DNA of 41,494 bases. Source: Spirochaetota bacterium. GTDB taxonomy: Bacteria; Spirochaetota; UBA12135; COTS27; JAFLEE01. Where the stretch lies: contig JAFLEE010000045.1 of assembly GCA_017302015.1 (NCBI GenBank), positions 1 to 41,494 on the forward strand, given 5' to 3'. The position numbers were made by a program, and so were the translations under genes. The notes beneath the pieces are model-generated. The model saw only the letters and a program-made list of their open reading frames with translations. It did not search any database and was not told where the DNA came from. Below are positions 32,118 through 41,344 of this stretch, piece by piece. Every line of letters begins with the position of its first letter. Within the stretch, counting starts at the first letter, position 1.

Positions 32118-33128
32118 TCACCCCGCGGAAGCCTGCCCCACCGACGCCCGCTCCACGATGCGCCAGGGGAGTTTCACTTCCTCCGCCCCGCCGTCGCCCT
32201 CCATGGCGCGGCGCAGGAGTTCGAACATACGCGCGCCCAGGTCCCGGGCGGATTGGTCCACCGTGGTCAAGGGAACGGCGAGGGCGTGGCCGAAGGAGAG
32301 GTTTCCGAACCCCATCACCGAGACATGGCCGGGCACCGCGAGCCCACGCTCCAGGCACTCGAGGATCACTCCCGATGCCACCAAGTCGTTCTGGCAGAGG
32401 ATCGCGAGGGGACCCGCCTTCTGGCCGAGAAGCGTGGCGACGGCGAGGCGACCGGTCTCTTCGGTGAGGGGCCCTCGGATTTCCTTCCCCGCGGGGAGCG
32501 CGGCTGCGCGCAGGGCGCCCTGGAAGCCCTTAAGCCGCTTGAGGGCGCTGGTGGATTCGGGATTGGCCCCCACGAAGGCGAGGCGCCGATGGCCCTTGCC
32601 GAGGAGGTACTTCGTGGCGCCCGCCGAGGCGGCTTCGTCGTCGATGCCGATCCACGGGTAGGCCTTGGGGCCGGCGCCCGGTTCGAGGGCATCGTCGAAG
32701 AGCACCACGGGTTTGGTGAAGAAGCCCAATTCTTCCCGGGCGGCGAGGCCCAAGGTCTTGGCCACGGGCACCAGGCAGAGGCCGTCGACCTGGTAGCGCC
32801 CGAAGAGCGCCACGGCCTCGGCGAGTTTGGGATCGCGGTGATCGTGCTTGGCGATGAGGATATTGTATTTTTCCAGGCTCGCGGCGGTCTCGAACCCGTC
32901 GATCACCTCAGGAAAAAAACTGGTGGCGAGTTCGGGGACCAGGACCCCGATGAGCCGGCTCTTCTTGGTGACGATGGCCTGGGCGAGAAAATTGGGCCGG
33001 TAGCCCAGTTCGGCCGCGAGGGCCTTCACCCGGACCTTCGTCGCCGGCGGGATATCTGGAAAATCCTTCAGCGCGCGGCGCACCGCGCTGACGGAAAGGT
33101 TGGCTCGGCGGGCGATTTCCTTGATCAA
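32118..33128 (-). CDS. LacI-family transcription regulator
   Basis: A 336-residue regulator with an N-terminal LacI HTH (IKEIARRANLSVSAVRRALK at 2-21), a hinge helix (YRPNFLAQAI near 45-54, with Ile where LacI has the minor-groove Leu) and a periplasmic-binding-protein-like sensor (IGVLVPELATSFFPEVIDG, LFDDALEPG, ILCQNDLVASGVILEC, VMGFGNLSFGHA, PLTTVDQSARDLG). The start is a TTG at 33128, preceded by CAGGA with good spacing; upstream in-frame codons do not fit the family. It follows the DUF4838 and SGNH genes on the same strand with gaps of 133 and 136 bp, so it may be the last gene of their operon and feed back on the promoter at 36924-36952. The operator proposed for it has the central CG typical of LacI-family sites. 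Confidence 0.93.
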   Translation of the reverse strand: MIKEIARRANLSVSAVRRALKDFPDIPPATKVRVKALAAELGYRPNFLAQAIVTKKSRLIGVLVPELATSFFPEVIDGFETAASLEKYNILIAKHDHRDPKLAEAVALFGRYQVDGLCLVPVAKTLGLAAREELGFFTKPVVLFDDALEPGAGPKAYPWIGIDDEAASAGATKYLLGKGHRRLAFVGANPESTSALKRLKGFQGALRAAALPAGKEIRGPLTEETGRLAVATLLGQKAGPLAILCQNDLVASGVILECLERGLAVPGHVSVMGFGNLSFGHALAVPLTTVDQSARDLGARMFELLRRAMEGDGGAEEVKLPWRIVERASVGQASAG

Positions 33129-33261
33129 GAGGCGTCCTGGGGGGAAAGATACCTTTTGGTGGGGCTCGCGATCAAGCGCGCCCCCGGCGCCACGGCTGCC
33201 GTCGTGGAGGGCCGGTGACTCATCGGTGGCTCGCTTCCGCCCAAGCGTCCAAGGGCGCCCT

Positions 33262-35577
33262 TCACTCCCGCACGAGCATAAGTCGATCGACGCGGATTTC
33301 TTTCGCGTTCTCGGCGTTCTTGGCGGGGGCCACCCAGATGTATTTGGCCCCGGGAACCACGGTGCCGATGGCATAGAGGTGATAGCCCTCGCCGACGACC
33401 TGGGGCAGCGCGATTTCGATGGACGCGGGGTTCTTCTTTTCCACCAGGTCGTAGACGCCCGCCGTGAACGCGAGTCCCTGATCCCCCTGCTTGACCACCT
33501 TGACCGCGGCGTAGACTTTCCATCGCCCCGAGGCGCCGGGCTTGGCCGGCATGGTGGGCAGGTCCACCTGAACCGCCCAGGCCGTGTGGCTTCCCGGCAT
33601 CGAGGCCGCGAAGCCGTCGGAGGCGCTTTCGTCCGCCACCGTGAATACCAGTTCCCCCTTTTTATACAAGCGGAACCGGTCGTCTTGGATCTCCCGCTTA
33701 TCCACGGGGGGGATCTTCTCGAATTCGGGCGCCGTCTTTCCCATGCGCCCCGGAATGCGGTAATCCTTCACCCAAGCCGATAGGGACGTGCGCGCCTCGT
33801 TGGCGAAGCGCACCCCGTTCTCGGCGCCGATGCGCACGAACGCGTCGGCGAGTTCGGCGGGTTCCGCCGGGAACGGCCAGGCTCCTCCGGCGGCTTGTTG
33901 GCGATAGGAGGTCCAATTCACCAGGAGCACGTTTAACATCGGCATGAAGGCGAGTTCGACGCGGCGGAGCAGCTCCGGATCGCGGCCGGCCAGGGTGCGG
34001 CCCTCCCGGTAGAGGGGATAGGCCTTCTCCATGAAGGAGAGGAGCAGGTGGTTCTGCTGCATCGGGTCGCCCGCGTAGACGAGGTCGAGGTAGCGGGTGA
34101 TGGCCGGGGCCGCGGGGCCGTAATACCCGGCGACGAACTCGGAAACCAAGGCGCGTTCATCCAAGGAGGGATCCCAGAGGAGTTTGGCGAAGACCCAATC
34201 CTTGAGCACGGCGAGGTCGCCCCCCGGGGTATTGAAGGTGCCCTGGTGCATCAGGCCCCGCACCTGGTTCGAGGCGAAGAGGCGGAGATTCCCCGCGCTG
34301 ACATAGAGGTTGGGGAAGATCGAATGGTAATCGGCGAAATCGGTCGTGTAGTCCCAGACGTGGAGGTTGGAGGTCCATTTCCGCCAGCCCTGCAGGTCCG
34401 CGAAGAACGCCGCGTTCGCCTTCGAATCGTAGGGCGCGAGCCAACGGCACTTGAAGGGGCAGAGGCGGATTCGCACATTGGCCCGCGGCCCCGTGAGCGC
34501 CGGGGGTTTCTGGCTGTAGAGGTAGGCCAGGGTGTCGATGGTCGCCTGGGGATACTCGGCCTCGATGGCCTTGGCCACGGCGTTGACGAAGCGCACCACG
34601 GGCCCGGCGGGGCTGCCCTCCTCCGCTTCGATGGCGCGGCAATCCGCGCACTCGCAGGCGCCCGCCCCGTCGTTCTGGGAAACGCTCACGATGGAATCGG
34701 GGGGCGCGTCGGCCAAGTAACCCTTCACTTTTCCGATCACCAAGGCCAAGAGATCGCCGTTCTTCGGGCTGAGGCAGAGTTGCCCATCGAACGATTTGTT
34801 GATCCGCTTCCCCTGGATCTCCGAGAACCACTGGGGATGCCCCGCGAAATACTCCTTCGGGGGCACGATCTGGGCGAAGGTGTGCACGAAATAGGGCCCG
34901 CGGTACTTGATGCTTCCGCCGCGGGATTCGGGGATGGGGTAGCCGTTTCCGTTTAAGCGATTCTCCACGGCGAAATTGGTGGCGAAATAACTGAGGAGTT
35001 CACGGTACTCGAAACCCGGCCGATAGCGGAGGGAGAAGGAGGGGACCGAAAGGGATGAAATTTTCGGGAGGGTCGAGGCCGATTCCGTCCACCAGCGGCA
35101 GCCCAGTTTCTCGAGGAAGAGCCCCACCGCGTAGACGGTGCCCCGGCGGGAGGACTGGGCCCCCGTGAGGAGGAGCGCCCCGCCTTCGGTGCGCATCACC
35201 ACGCCGTCATGGCCGAGGGCGGAGAGGTCGAGGGGAAGCGACGGGCTCAGGCGTTTGGCCGCGGCGGGTCCGACGGCGATGATCCCCCGCGTTCCGCTGG
35301 GCGGGGCCTCCACCACCGGGAACGCCGCCCCGGTGATATCCCCGAGCCGGGCGGCGAGGAAAGCCGCCGCTCCCTTTTCCGCGGCGGTGGCCCCCGCGTC
35401 CACATGGATGGCATAGGTCGTGGCGCCCTTATCGGCGAGGAGTAGCGTGACCGTGGGCGAGCCGCCCTTCTCGGTCGGGAACCCCGACAAGGGCGAGGCC
35501 GGCGTGGCCGCCGCGGCGAGCATTCCGAGGAGGGCGAGCGCGGCCCATGAAAGGCGGGGAATCGTGAATAGGCTCAT
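33262..35577 (-). CDS. Exported DUF4838 protein (alpha-glucuronidase-superfamily-like)
   Basis: A 771-residue protein with a signal peptide (to about residue 26). Residues 45-190 resemble the N-terminal domain found in GH67 and GH20 enzymes (glyco_hydro_67N-like: AAAFLAARLGDITG, RGIIAVG, GGALLLTGAQSSRRGTVYAVGLFLEKLGCRWWT). Residues 200-560 match DUF4838, with SVSQNDGAGACECADCRAIE near 300 and the YHSIFPNLYVSAGNLRLFA stretch near 430. The C-terminal 150 residues form a beta-sandwich. DUF4838 proteins are presumed glycosidases, but the reaction is not established. GGAG precedes the ATG. Located between the SGNH hydrolase gene (136 bp upstream) and lacI, it is likely part of the LacI-controlled unit. 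The cysteine quartet C-E-C-A-D-C suggests a structural disulfide or metal site. Confidence 0.85.
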   Translation of the reverse strand: MSLFTIPRLSWAALALLGMLAAAATPASPLSGFPTEKGGSPTVTLLLADKGATTYAIHVDAGATAAEKGAAAFLAARLGDITGAAFPVVEAPPSGTRGIIAVGPAAAKRLSPSLPLDLSALGHDGVVMRTEGGALLLTGAQSSRRGTVYAVGLFLEKLGCRWWTESASTLPKISSLSVPSFSLRYRPGFEYRELLSYFATNFAVENRLNGNGYPIPESRGGSIKYRGPYFVHTFAQIVPPKEYFAGHPQWFSEIQGKRINKSFDGQLCLSPKNGDLLALVIGKVKGYLADAPPDSIVSVSQNDGAGACECADCRAIEAEEGSPAGPVVRFVNAVAKAIEAEYPQATIDTLAYLYSQKPPALTGPRANVRIRLCPFKCRWLAPYDSKANAAFFADLQGWRKWTSNLHVWDYTTDFADYHSIFPNLYVSAGNLRLFASNQVRGLMHQGTFNTPGGDLAVLKDWVFAKLLWDPSLDERALVSEFVAGYYGPAAPAITRYLDLVYAGDPMQQNHLLLSFMEKAYPLYREGRTLAGRDPELLRRVELAFMPMLNVLLVNWTSYRQQAAGGAWPFPAEPAELADAFVRIGAENGVRFANEARTSLSAWVKDYRIPGRMGKTAPEFEKIPPVDKREIQDDRFRLYKKGELVFTVADESASDGFAASMPGSHTAWAVQVDLPTMPAKPGASGRWKVYAAVKVVKQGDQGLAFTAGVYDLVEKKNPASIEIALPQVVGEGYHLYAIGTVVPGAKYIWVAPAKNAENAKEIRVDRLMLVRE

Positions 35578-35713
35578 TCGAGGGCTCCGTGGTTTTAGAT
35601 TGAATAATAAACGCCGATGGCTTCCGATCCAGCGGCGCGCGGAGAGATCAGCGCCCCGCCCCGGTGTAAATCGGTCAGCGCTCCGGGATCCAACGTCGGC
35701 CCCGCGCCTTCCC

Positions 35714-36832
35714 TCACCGCAATACCCATTTCATCCAGCACCAGAAACTCGTACCGATCTGGCGGTATCCGGCGTTATTCGGATGCACCGCGTTGTCCAC
35801 CGGGTAGCCGTCGATGGGATCGATGAAGAGTTCCGTGGGGATGAGGGTGAGTTTCTCCCCTTCCCGCCCGCCGTACTTCGCGATGAGTTTTTCCACCAAG
35901 CGGTGCTGGACGAGCTTCCATTCCCAACGATGGTAGGCGCCTTTGTAATTCGTGACGAAGGCGCCCTCCCGGGAATTCGGCGGCGTCGTGAGGCCGATGC
36001 CCAGCGTCGCGCCCGGGAGCGCGGCGCGGAAGGCCCCCACGAGGCGGTCCGCATTGGAGAGCACGCTGTCGATGCCCACATCCACCGCGGCGGGATCGCC
36101 GGTCTTCGTGCCGAGCCCGAAGCAATCGTTGATCCCCAATAGGAACGTCACGAGCTCGGGACGGGCGCCGCCGAGCGTCTGGTTGAAATAGCGGTCGAGG
36201 TCGAGATTCGTCTTCCCCAGCTCGACGAAGAGGAAGGGGCTCGTGCGTTCGCGGTAAGTGGCCCCCGGTTTTTCCACCACCTGGCTCAGGAAGGATCTCC
36301 AAGTCCAGCCGCCGTAGCCCTCGTGGGCGATGGGCGCCTTCGCCGCACCGGAGGTGCCGAGCATGGTGAGGATGGGATTCCCCGGAGAGCCCATGAGCCG
36401 GTGGATTTCCGTGGGATAGAGGCTGGCGCCAGTGAGGCTATCCCCCACGATGAGGAGTTTGAGCGCCTTCCCCGCCCCCGCATCCGCCGGCGCCACCCGC
36501 AGTATCGTGGATGCTTTTCCGAGTTCGATCCCGTTCCCATCGCGAACGGTGATGGTGAGGGGATGCTCGCCCGCGTCCCCCGCGGCGGGGGTGAGGGAAA
36601 AACGCCGCGCTTCGTGGGTTCCCTTCACGTCGCACACGACGGTGAAACGGAGAGACTCAGGCGTTTGGGAGAGAACGAGATTGTCGAAGTAGAGGGCGGT
36701 GGACGTTCCGCAAACGGCATACACGTAGGGAGGAAGCGTGAGGCGAACCGAGTCGGGGAGCGCAAAGAGGGCGCTGACCGGCACCCACGCCGCAAGCATC
36801 CAAATAACGCACTTGCTCAGAAGTCGATTCAT
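35714..36832 (-). CDS. Exported SGNH/GDSL hydrolase with N-terminal beta-sandwich
   Basis: A 372-residue protein with a signal peptide (to about residue 24, F-A-L-P). Residues 28-118 form a beta-sandwich, and the hydrolase follows. SGNH blocks are complete: nucleophile S132 in LLIVGDSLTG, the oxyanion Gly in GYGGWTW, G-x-N-D in TFLLGINDCFG, and the Asp-His pair in DNAVHPNNAGY near residue 348. Expected role: deacylation of a carbohydrate, as in rhamnogalacturonan acetylesterases. The start at 36832 begins the signal peptide and has AAAGGG close by; an ATG at 36865 would add 11 unlikely residues. First gene after the strong promoter and operator at 36906-36952, followed by the DUF4838 gene and lacI on the same strand. 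Confidence 0.85.
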   Translation of the reverse strand: MNRLLSKCVIWMLAAWVPVSALFALPDSVRLTLPPYVYAVCGTSTALYFDNLVLSQTPESLRFTVVCDVKGTHEARRFSLTPAAGDAGEHPLTITVRDGNGIELGKASTILRVAPADAGAGKALKLLIVGDSLTGASLYPTEIHRLMGSPGNPILTMLGTSGAAKAPIAHEGYGGWTWRSFLSQVVEKPGATYRERTSPFLFVELGKTNLDLDRYFNQTLGGARPELVTFLLGINDCFGLGTKTGDPAAVDVGIDSVLSNADRLVGAFRAALPGATLGIGLTTPPNSREGAFVTNYKGAYHRWEWKLVQHRLVEKLIAKYGGREGEKLTLIPTELFIDPIDGYPVDNAVHPNNAGYRQIGTSFWCWMKWVLR

Positions 36833-36905
36833 CCCTTTGGCTCCCTCGAATTGACTCACCAGCATGTGATGCTCCGTTTTCCGCGTAGATTAAGAAATGA
36901 CCATT

Positions 36906-36923
36906 TTACTATAGCGATGTAGT
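36906..36923 (-). promoter_or_regulatory. Operator copy 1 (SGNH unit)
   Basis: TTACTATAGCGATGTAGT on the plus strand, identical over 18 bases to 41345-41362. Its core ACTATAGCGATGTAGT is an imperfect palindrome (12 of 16 positions symmetric) centred on CG. It begins directly after the -10 of the promoter, covering the expected start of transcription, as a repressor site would. Confidence 0.8.
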
Positions 36924-36952
36924 ATTGTATCTATTGAGCGAGCACCTGTCAA
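36924..36952 (-). promoter_or_regulatory. Near-consensus sigma70 promoter of the SGNH unit
   Basis: On the minus strand TTGACA (36947-36952), exactly 17 bp, TACAAT (36924-36929). Same architecture as the promoter at 41364-41392. Confidence 0.85.
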
Positions 36953-37207
36953 TCAAACACGTCCAACTCGCCAATGGCCCGTGGCGGGAAGTGCATGGAA
37001 CCGGGCCATATGAGGCGATAGGCAACCCGCGTTCTGAATCCGTCCATCGCCCTGTGCTCAAACGCGAGGGGGGCTCGCACCGATTCCATTTGTTGAAATA
37101 AGGCCCTTAGCCAGCCACGTAGAGGTTGACAAGGCATACCATTTTACCAATAACACCGACATCGCGGGTTGAATCGAACTCCCATCCCTCCGTCTATTTC
37201 TCCCCCC

Positions 37208-39196
37208 TCATTCCTCGAACACCACCACCGCCCACCCCTCCAGCGCGGGCACCGTGACGCGGGCATAGGCGCCGTCGACCGCCACGGGCAATTCATCCCC
37301 TATGGGGAGTAGGCGCGCCTTACGCACCCGCCGCCCATCCATGCGCAGGCGGACCTCGACGTCGCGCGTCTCGATGGCTTCTTCAATCATGTCGATGCTC
37401 GCGCCCCGGCGTTCGGCGACGTAATTCATGAGCCAGACCATACGGCGACCCGCCTGGCTCGTGACGGCGCTGCGCCCGAAGGAGGGAAAATGGCCCAAGC
37501 GCAGGAGCGGCTGCGGATGGAGCCGTTCGAGTAATCGGGCCACGATCTGTTTCAGCGGCACGGGGGCCGCCTGGTGGTAGGCGGTGAAGAAGGGATGGGA
37601 CAGGTAGGCCACCTTGCCTCTTTGGACGATGACGGGGCGCTGGGTGAGGCGATCGGGCGCCAGATAGAGATGGTGGTGTTCCCCATCCCAATGCCGCGGG
37701 AAGAAGGTCGTGATGGAATGGGCGAGCACTTCGCTCCCCGCAGCGGCTTCCACGATCGCACCGCGCACGTAGGCATTGAGGGGCATATCGGGTAGGCCCT
37801 CGGAGAGAGGCTTCTCTACCCTGAAATAGCCGTTGTCGCGGGGCGGCACGAAACCGTCTTCCCGTTTGGGCTCGAATTGCGAGTCGGCAACCGGGTCTTC
37901 CCCCGCGTAGGTCACCCCCCACTCCTGGAAGACGAAGTTTTTTTTATCGGCGTCCAAGCCCGCCCATGCGCTGGCGAGGATCGCGCCGCCCCGACCTAAG
38001 TGGGCGCGGATCCTTTCGGCGAGGGGGCCGTCCAGAACGAGTTCGTCCGGCAGGATGAGGAGCGTATAGTTTCCCCACTGGGAAGCGGACGTCACCACGT
38101 CGAAGGACACCTGAAGTTCGGCGAGCATGCGGGTCGCCCCGAGCACCGCGGGTCCGAAAGGGGGCGGGGGCACGACCAGGGCCACATCCGCTTGGGGCCG
38201 GGCCCCTTCGACCCAGGCGTCGATGGACTGGAGTTTCCGGTAGATCGGGCGGATGAGGTCGAACACCGCGTCGTTGCGCTCCCCGCGGGGGTGCCAATGG
38301 TCTCCCACCGACGGGCGCATGCCTTGGGAGAGGCCCTGCACGCAATCGAACTCGAGGCTGGGCGCCGTGCGTAGGCCCCCGAAATCGCCCCAGGCGCGGT
38401 GGAAGCGACCGGTCATGTTGATGGCGGGCTTCCCGAGGGTGCGGAGATAGCGCGCGTAGGCGGGCAGTAACTCGTAGCCCCAACCGCCCGTGGGCAGGCA
38501 CTCGAACTCGTTGTAATTTCCGAGGGAGAGTTGGTCCTCGAAATTCACCCCGTTGAAATACAGGAGCAGGTCGGGCTTGGCGGCGAGGGCCGTCTCGCGC
38601 AGGCGCCGCGCCAGGCGCAATTGGGAAGTATGGGCGAAGGCCTTGCGCTCCGTCTCGTCCGCCCAGTCGATGCCGAGGCGCTTCATCTCCTGGACGCATT
38701 CCACCCCGACGCATTCCTGGACCGTGAAGCAATCGAAGAAGAATCCCGCGATGGGGTAGCGGGAGGCGACCTCCTCCACCATGGCGAGCAGGTTCTCGGC
38801 GTAGCCGGTGTTGTAGCACATGCCGCGCATGAAATGGTCCATGCGGTTGGGCTTCATGACCTGGCCTTCCGGCGTCACGACGGTCCATTCCCGGTGGCGC
38901 AGGCCCTCTTCATGGCTGAGGCCCACGTTGAAATAGGCGCCCAGGGCCACGCCGCCCTGGGCACAGGCCTCGGCCAATTTCCCCAGGAGGTCGTAGGTCA
39001 AGGAGGGATGGCGAATGCCCACTTGGGTGTCGTAATAGGCCGTACCGAGATTGCACCGGGCGTGGAAGATCACGTAATCGACCCCGCAGGATTTCCATGC
39101 GGCCACCGCGCCGTCGACGTCAAAATCTTTTCCCACATCCGGCTGGTCGGGTTGGGTGTGGAAATCGTAGAAGATGGCGTATTTGGGTTGGTGCAT
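37208..39196 (-). CDS. GHL6-type putative glycoside hydrolase with beta-galactosidase trimerisation-like domain
   Basis: A 662-residue protein without a signal peptide. Residues 1-200 match the hypothetical glycosyl hydrolase 6 (GHL6) barrel: CGVDYVIFHARCNLGTAYYD, the G-I-R-H-P stretch, LGKLAEACAQGGVALGAYFN and the acidic IAGFFFDCFTVQE. The barrel continues to about 360, then a Rossmann-like domain (about 365-480; FGPAVLGATRMLAELQVSFD, LLILPDELVLDGPLAERIRA) resembles the trimerisation domain of GH42 beta-galactosidases. The last 150 residues form beta-sandwiches. The overall layout is that of GH29/GH42-related cytoplasmic glycosidases; substrate is unknown. The start at 39196 has GGAG seven bases upstream, preferred over the ATG at 39211. 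It lies 205 bp after the creatininase-like gene on the same strand, so it may belong to that operon. Confidence 0.85.
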   Translation of the reverse strand: MHQPKYAIFYDFHTQPDQPDVGKDFDVDGAVAAWKSCGVDYVIFHARCNLGTAYYDTQVGIRHPSLTYDLLGKLAEACAQGGVALGAYFNVGLSHEEGLRHREWTVVTPEGQVMKPNRMDHFMRGMCYNTGYAENLLAMVEEVASRYPIAGFFFDCFTVQECVGVECVQEMKRLGIDWADETERKAFAHTSQLRLARRLRETALAAKPDLLLYFNGVNFEDQLSLGNYNEFECLPTGGWGYELLPAYARYLRTLGKPAINMTGRFHRAWGDFGGLRTAPSLEFDCVQGLSQGMRPSVGDHWHPRGERNDAVFDLIRPIYRKLQSIDAWVEGARPQADVALVVPPPPFGPAVLGATRMLAELQVSFDVVTSASQWGNYTLLILPDELVLDGPLAERIRAHLGRGGAILASAWAGLDADKKNFVFQEWGVTYAGEDPVADSQFEPKREDGFVPPRDNGYFRVEKPLSEGLPDMPLNAYVRGAIVEAAAGSEVLAHSITTFFPRHWDGEHHHLYLAPDRLTQRPVIVQRGKVAYLSHPFFTAYHQAAPVPLKQIVARLLERLHPQPLLRLGHFPSFGRSAVTSQAGRRMVWLMNYVAERRGASIDMIEEAIETRDVEVRLRMDGRRVRKARLLPIGDELPVAVDGAYARVTVPALEGWAVVVFEE

Positions 39197-39401
39197 GGGG
39201 ACTCCGTTCACTCGAAGAGGAGGGGGGTGGCGGACGAGCCCTCGGTCGCGAACTCATGTTCCCATCGGACTCGGGCATGGGACCCATGGTGAAGGGTTCC
39301 CACGCCCCCTCCGATTCCGCACGTTCCAGGCGCCGGTTCACCACCGCCCACGCCCACCGGAGACCGGATCCTTTTCATCGGGGCCTCCTGCGCAGCCGTT
39401 T

Positions 39402-40142
39402 TCATCCCCCCAACGTCTTCTTGAGCGAGGCCAGGATCTCGCGGCGGGCCTCCTGCCCGTAGGCCAGGCTCGCCGATGCCCCCGTCTCGCAGTACCATAA
39501 TTTCGAATCGAACTTCGCCATGTCGACCCCCTCGGGGCAGAAGGCCATCATGAGCGAGGTCTCCTGGAGGCCGGCGTGGTCGATGGGGTATTTCTTCTGG
39601 ACCTCCTCGGCCATGAGGGGGTGGACCGAGATCCAACTGAAGGGATCGGCCCCGGCCTCTCGGGAGGCGTAATAATGGCGCATCTCTTCCCGTCCCCACC
39701 AGCCTTCGCCCTTCTCCCGATCCAGGAAATCGAAGATGATCTGCCGCGCCGCGAAGCGGAACGCCAGGTCGGTGGGCATGCCGGCCTTGAAGTTCTCGCT
39801 CTGGTGGTGGACGAAGGCGTGGATGTTCCGGAACCCGTTCTTCAGGAGTTGGGTGAAGAGTTCCTTGGCGAACGGGAGGATCGACTCGGCGCGCACCGGG
39901 AGCGTGCCGCTGGCGGCCGTGGGCCCCACCGCCACGCTCGCCGCCCCGTACCAGAAGGCGGGCATGAGCACAAGATCCATCTCCTTCTCGAGGGCCTCGA
40001 AGGCCCGCACGACGAGGAGCGTATCCACCCCGTTCACGCAATGCTCCCCGTGGTACTCGAGCACGCCCAGGGGCAGGACAATGGGCCAATTCTCGTCGAT
40101 GGCCTTGCGGATCTGGTGGGGAAACATCAATTCGTAGCGCAT
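39402..40142 (-). CDS. Creatininase-family amidohydrolase
   Basis: A 246-residue protein of the creatininase superfamily, which hydrolyses cyclic amides and related C-N bonds with two metal ions. First-site ligands are conserved: Glu and His in VLEYHGEH (near residue 29) and Asp in VNGVDTLL (near 40). The second block, usually N-G-H-x-E/G-N, is FVHHQSEN here (near 111), with an altered spacing of His and Glu; a further Glu occurs in GLQETSLM. So metal binding is probable but the active site differs from true creatininase. It starts 14 bases after the creatinase-like M24 gene stop, with GGGGG before the ATG, and is likely co-transcribed. Family members act on creatinine, formamidopyrimidines, lactams and mycofactocin peptide; none is implied directly here. 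Confidence 0.85.
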   Translation of the reverse strand: MRYELMFPHQIRKAIDENWPIVLPLGVLEYHGEHCVNGVDTLLVVRAFEALEKEMDLVLMPAFWYGAASVAVGPTAASGTLPVRAESILPFAKELFTQLLKNGFRNIHAFVHHQSENFKAGMPTDLAFRFAARQIIFDFLDREKGEGWWGREEMRHYYASREAGADPFSWISVHPLMAEEVQKKYPIDHAGLQETSLMMAFCPEGVDMAKFDSKLWYCETGASASLAYGQEARREILASLKKTLGG

Positions 40143-40156
40143 GGGACCCCCGCCGC

Positions 40157-41314
40157 TTAGACGATCTCGATGAGTTCGGTGCGGAAGCGGGAGAGCATCT
40201 CGTTGCCGCCCTTCACGATGCGCACGCCGTTCTCCCAGCGCAGGCCGAAGGTCGGGGCCTGGAGGAAGGTATCGACCTGGAAGGTCATATTGGGCTGGAA
40301 CGCGTAGGCCGAGTTGGACTCCACCCAGGGCTCCTCCACCTCGATCATGCCGAGGCCGTGGGCGGGCCCGTAGAGGTAGTTCTCTTCGCAGCCCCGCGAC
40401 TTCACGAACTCGTAGAACTTGGCGGTGACGCCGCTGGCGGGTTCGCCCTCCTTCATCCACTCGTAGGTCTTGAAATGCGCCTCGAGGCCGACCTCCAGGA
40501 GTTTCTTCTGCTCCGGGGAGGCCTTGCCCATGACCACCGGGCGGCCGACGCTGGGGGAATAGCCCTCGATGCGGGCGCCGAGATTGAGCTGCACCAGGTC
40601 GCCCTTCTCGATGACCTTATGGGTGGCGCGGCCGATGGCGTGGTTGCTGTTCTTCCCCGAGAGCACGTAGACCGGGTGGGCCTCGTACTCGCCGCCGAAC
40701 TCGTAGAGGTAGCGCTGGATATGCCCGACCACCTCGGTTTCGCGCATGCCGGGCTTCATGATGCCCAAGATCTTCTCGAGCACCTTCTCGGAGGCCGCGA
40801 AGCCCGCCTTGAGGGCCGCGATCTCTTCATCGCTCTTGATGCGGCGCATGTCAGAGACGATGCCCGACTTGGCGATGGCCGCTCCGGGAAAGGCCTCCCG
40901 CAGTTTCTCCCAGATGGTCACGGGGAGGATGGACATGCCGCAGACCCCGATCTTCTTAAAGGCCCCCGCCCCGCCGAGGCCGGCGGCGATGGATTCGAAG
41001 GTATCGAGTTTCGCCCCCGGGAAGGCCGGGTCGGCGGACTCCCGGTACTCGAGGATCTGGGCGAGTTTCTTCACCTTGCTGCGGTCCTTGGCGAAGGTGA
41101 GGGTTTCGGGGCCGATGATGAGCACCGGCTCGCCCTTCTTGGGGATGAAGAGCCCCGTGGTCTCGAAGATCGGCCAATAATCGCAGAAATACCGCACGTT
41201 GGCGAAGTCGGCCTCGTTGCTGTGGACAAGGATAGCGTCGAGGCCCGCCTCGCCCACCCTTTTCTGGGCTTCAGCCATGCGCCGCTGGTATTCGCCTTCG
41301 CTGATCTTGAACAT
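40157..41314 (-). CDS. M24-family protein resembling creatinase, metal ligands lost
   Basis: A 385-residue pita-bread-fold protein. The N-terminal creatinase_N-like domain spans about 8-150 (RMAEAQKRVGEAGLDAILVH), the M24 domain 160-380. In aminopeptidase P five metal ligands (two Asp, His, two Glu) are needed; here the first two positions are Asn and Ser (VQLNLGARIEGYSPSVGR), the first Glu position is Asp (FQVDTFLQ), and only His in PAHGLGM and Glu in RWENGVRI remain. Metal-free creatinase also lacks the Asp pair and uses a His as base; H225 in KNSNHAIGRATH fits that place. A C-N hydrolase acting on an amidino or similar compound is therefore more likely than a peptidase; this is inference. 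AGGAG precedes the ATG. First gene of the unit behind the promoter-operator at 41345-41392. Confidence 0.85.
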   Translation of the reverse strand: MFKISEGEYQRRMAEAQKRVGEAGLDAILVHSNEADFANVRYFCDYWPIFETTGLFIPKKGEPVLIIGPETLTFAKDRSKVKKLAQILEYRESADPAFPGAKLDTFESIAAGLGGAGAFKKIGVCGMSILPVTIWEKLREAFPGAAIAKSGIVSDMRRIKSDEEIAALKAGFAASEKVLEKILGIMKPGMRETEVVGHIQRYLYEFGGEYEAHPVYVLSGKNSNHAIGRATHKVIEKGDLVQLNLGARIEGYSPSVGRPVVMGKASPEQKKLLEVGLEAHFKTYEWMKEGEPASGVTAKFYEFVKSRGCEENYLYGPAHGLGMIEVEEPWVESNSAYAFQPNMTFQVDTFLQAPTFGLRWENGVRIVKGGNEMLSRFRTELIEIV

Positions 41315-41344
41315 AGGGAACTCCTAAAAACCGGTGTTTTTCGC

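Larger units (their letters stand above)
36833..37207. other. 375 bp between the SGNH gene and the GHL6 gene
   Basis: The left third holds the promoter and operator of the SGNH unit. The remainder (36955-37207) has a 62-codon minus-strand frame with unconvincing composition and no ribosome site; I do not call a gene there. Confidence 0.5.

Noticed and set aside
32101-33374. Longer LacI-family protein starting at 33374
   Set aside because: The upstream residues have no similarity to the family and precede the HTH; the TTG at 33128 with CAGGA upstream gives the usual length.
36949-37137. 62-codon open frame on the minus strand
   Set aside because: No ribosome site, composition unlike neighbours, and its end lies next to the -35 of the SGNH-unit promoter.
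37160-37190. tRNA gene (sequence resembling a T-loop, TTCGATT on the minus strand)
   Set aside because: The flanking bases do not form the 5 bp T-stem and no acceptor or anticodon arm could be found.
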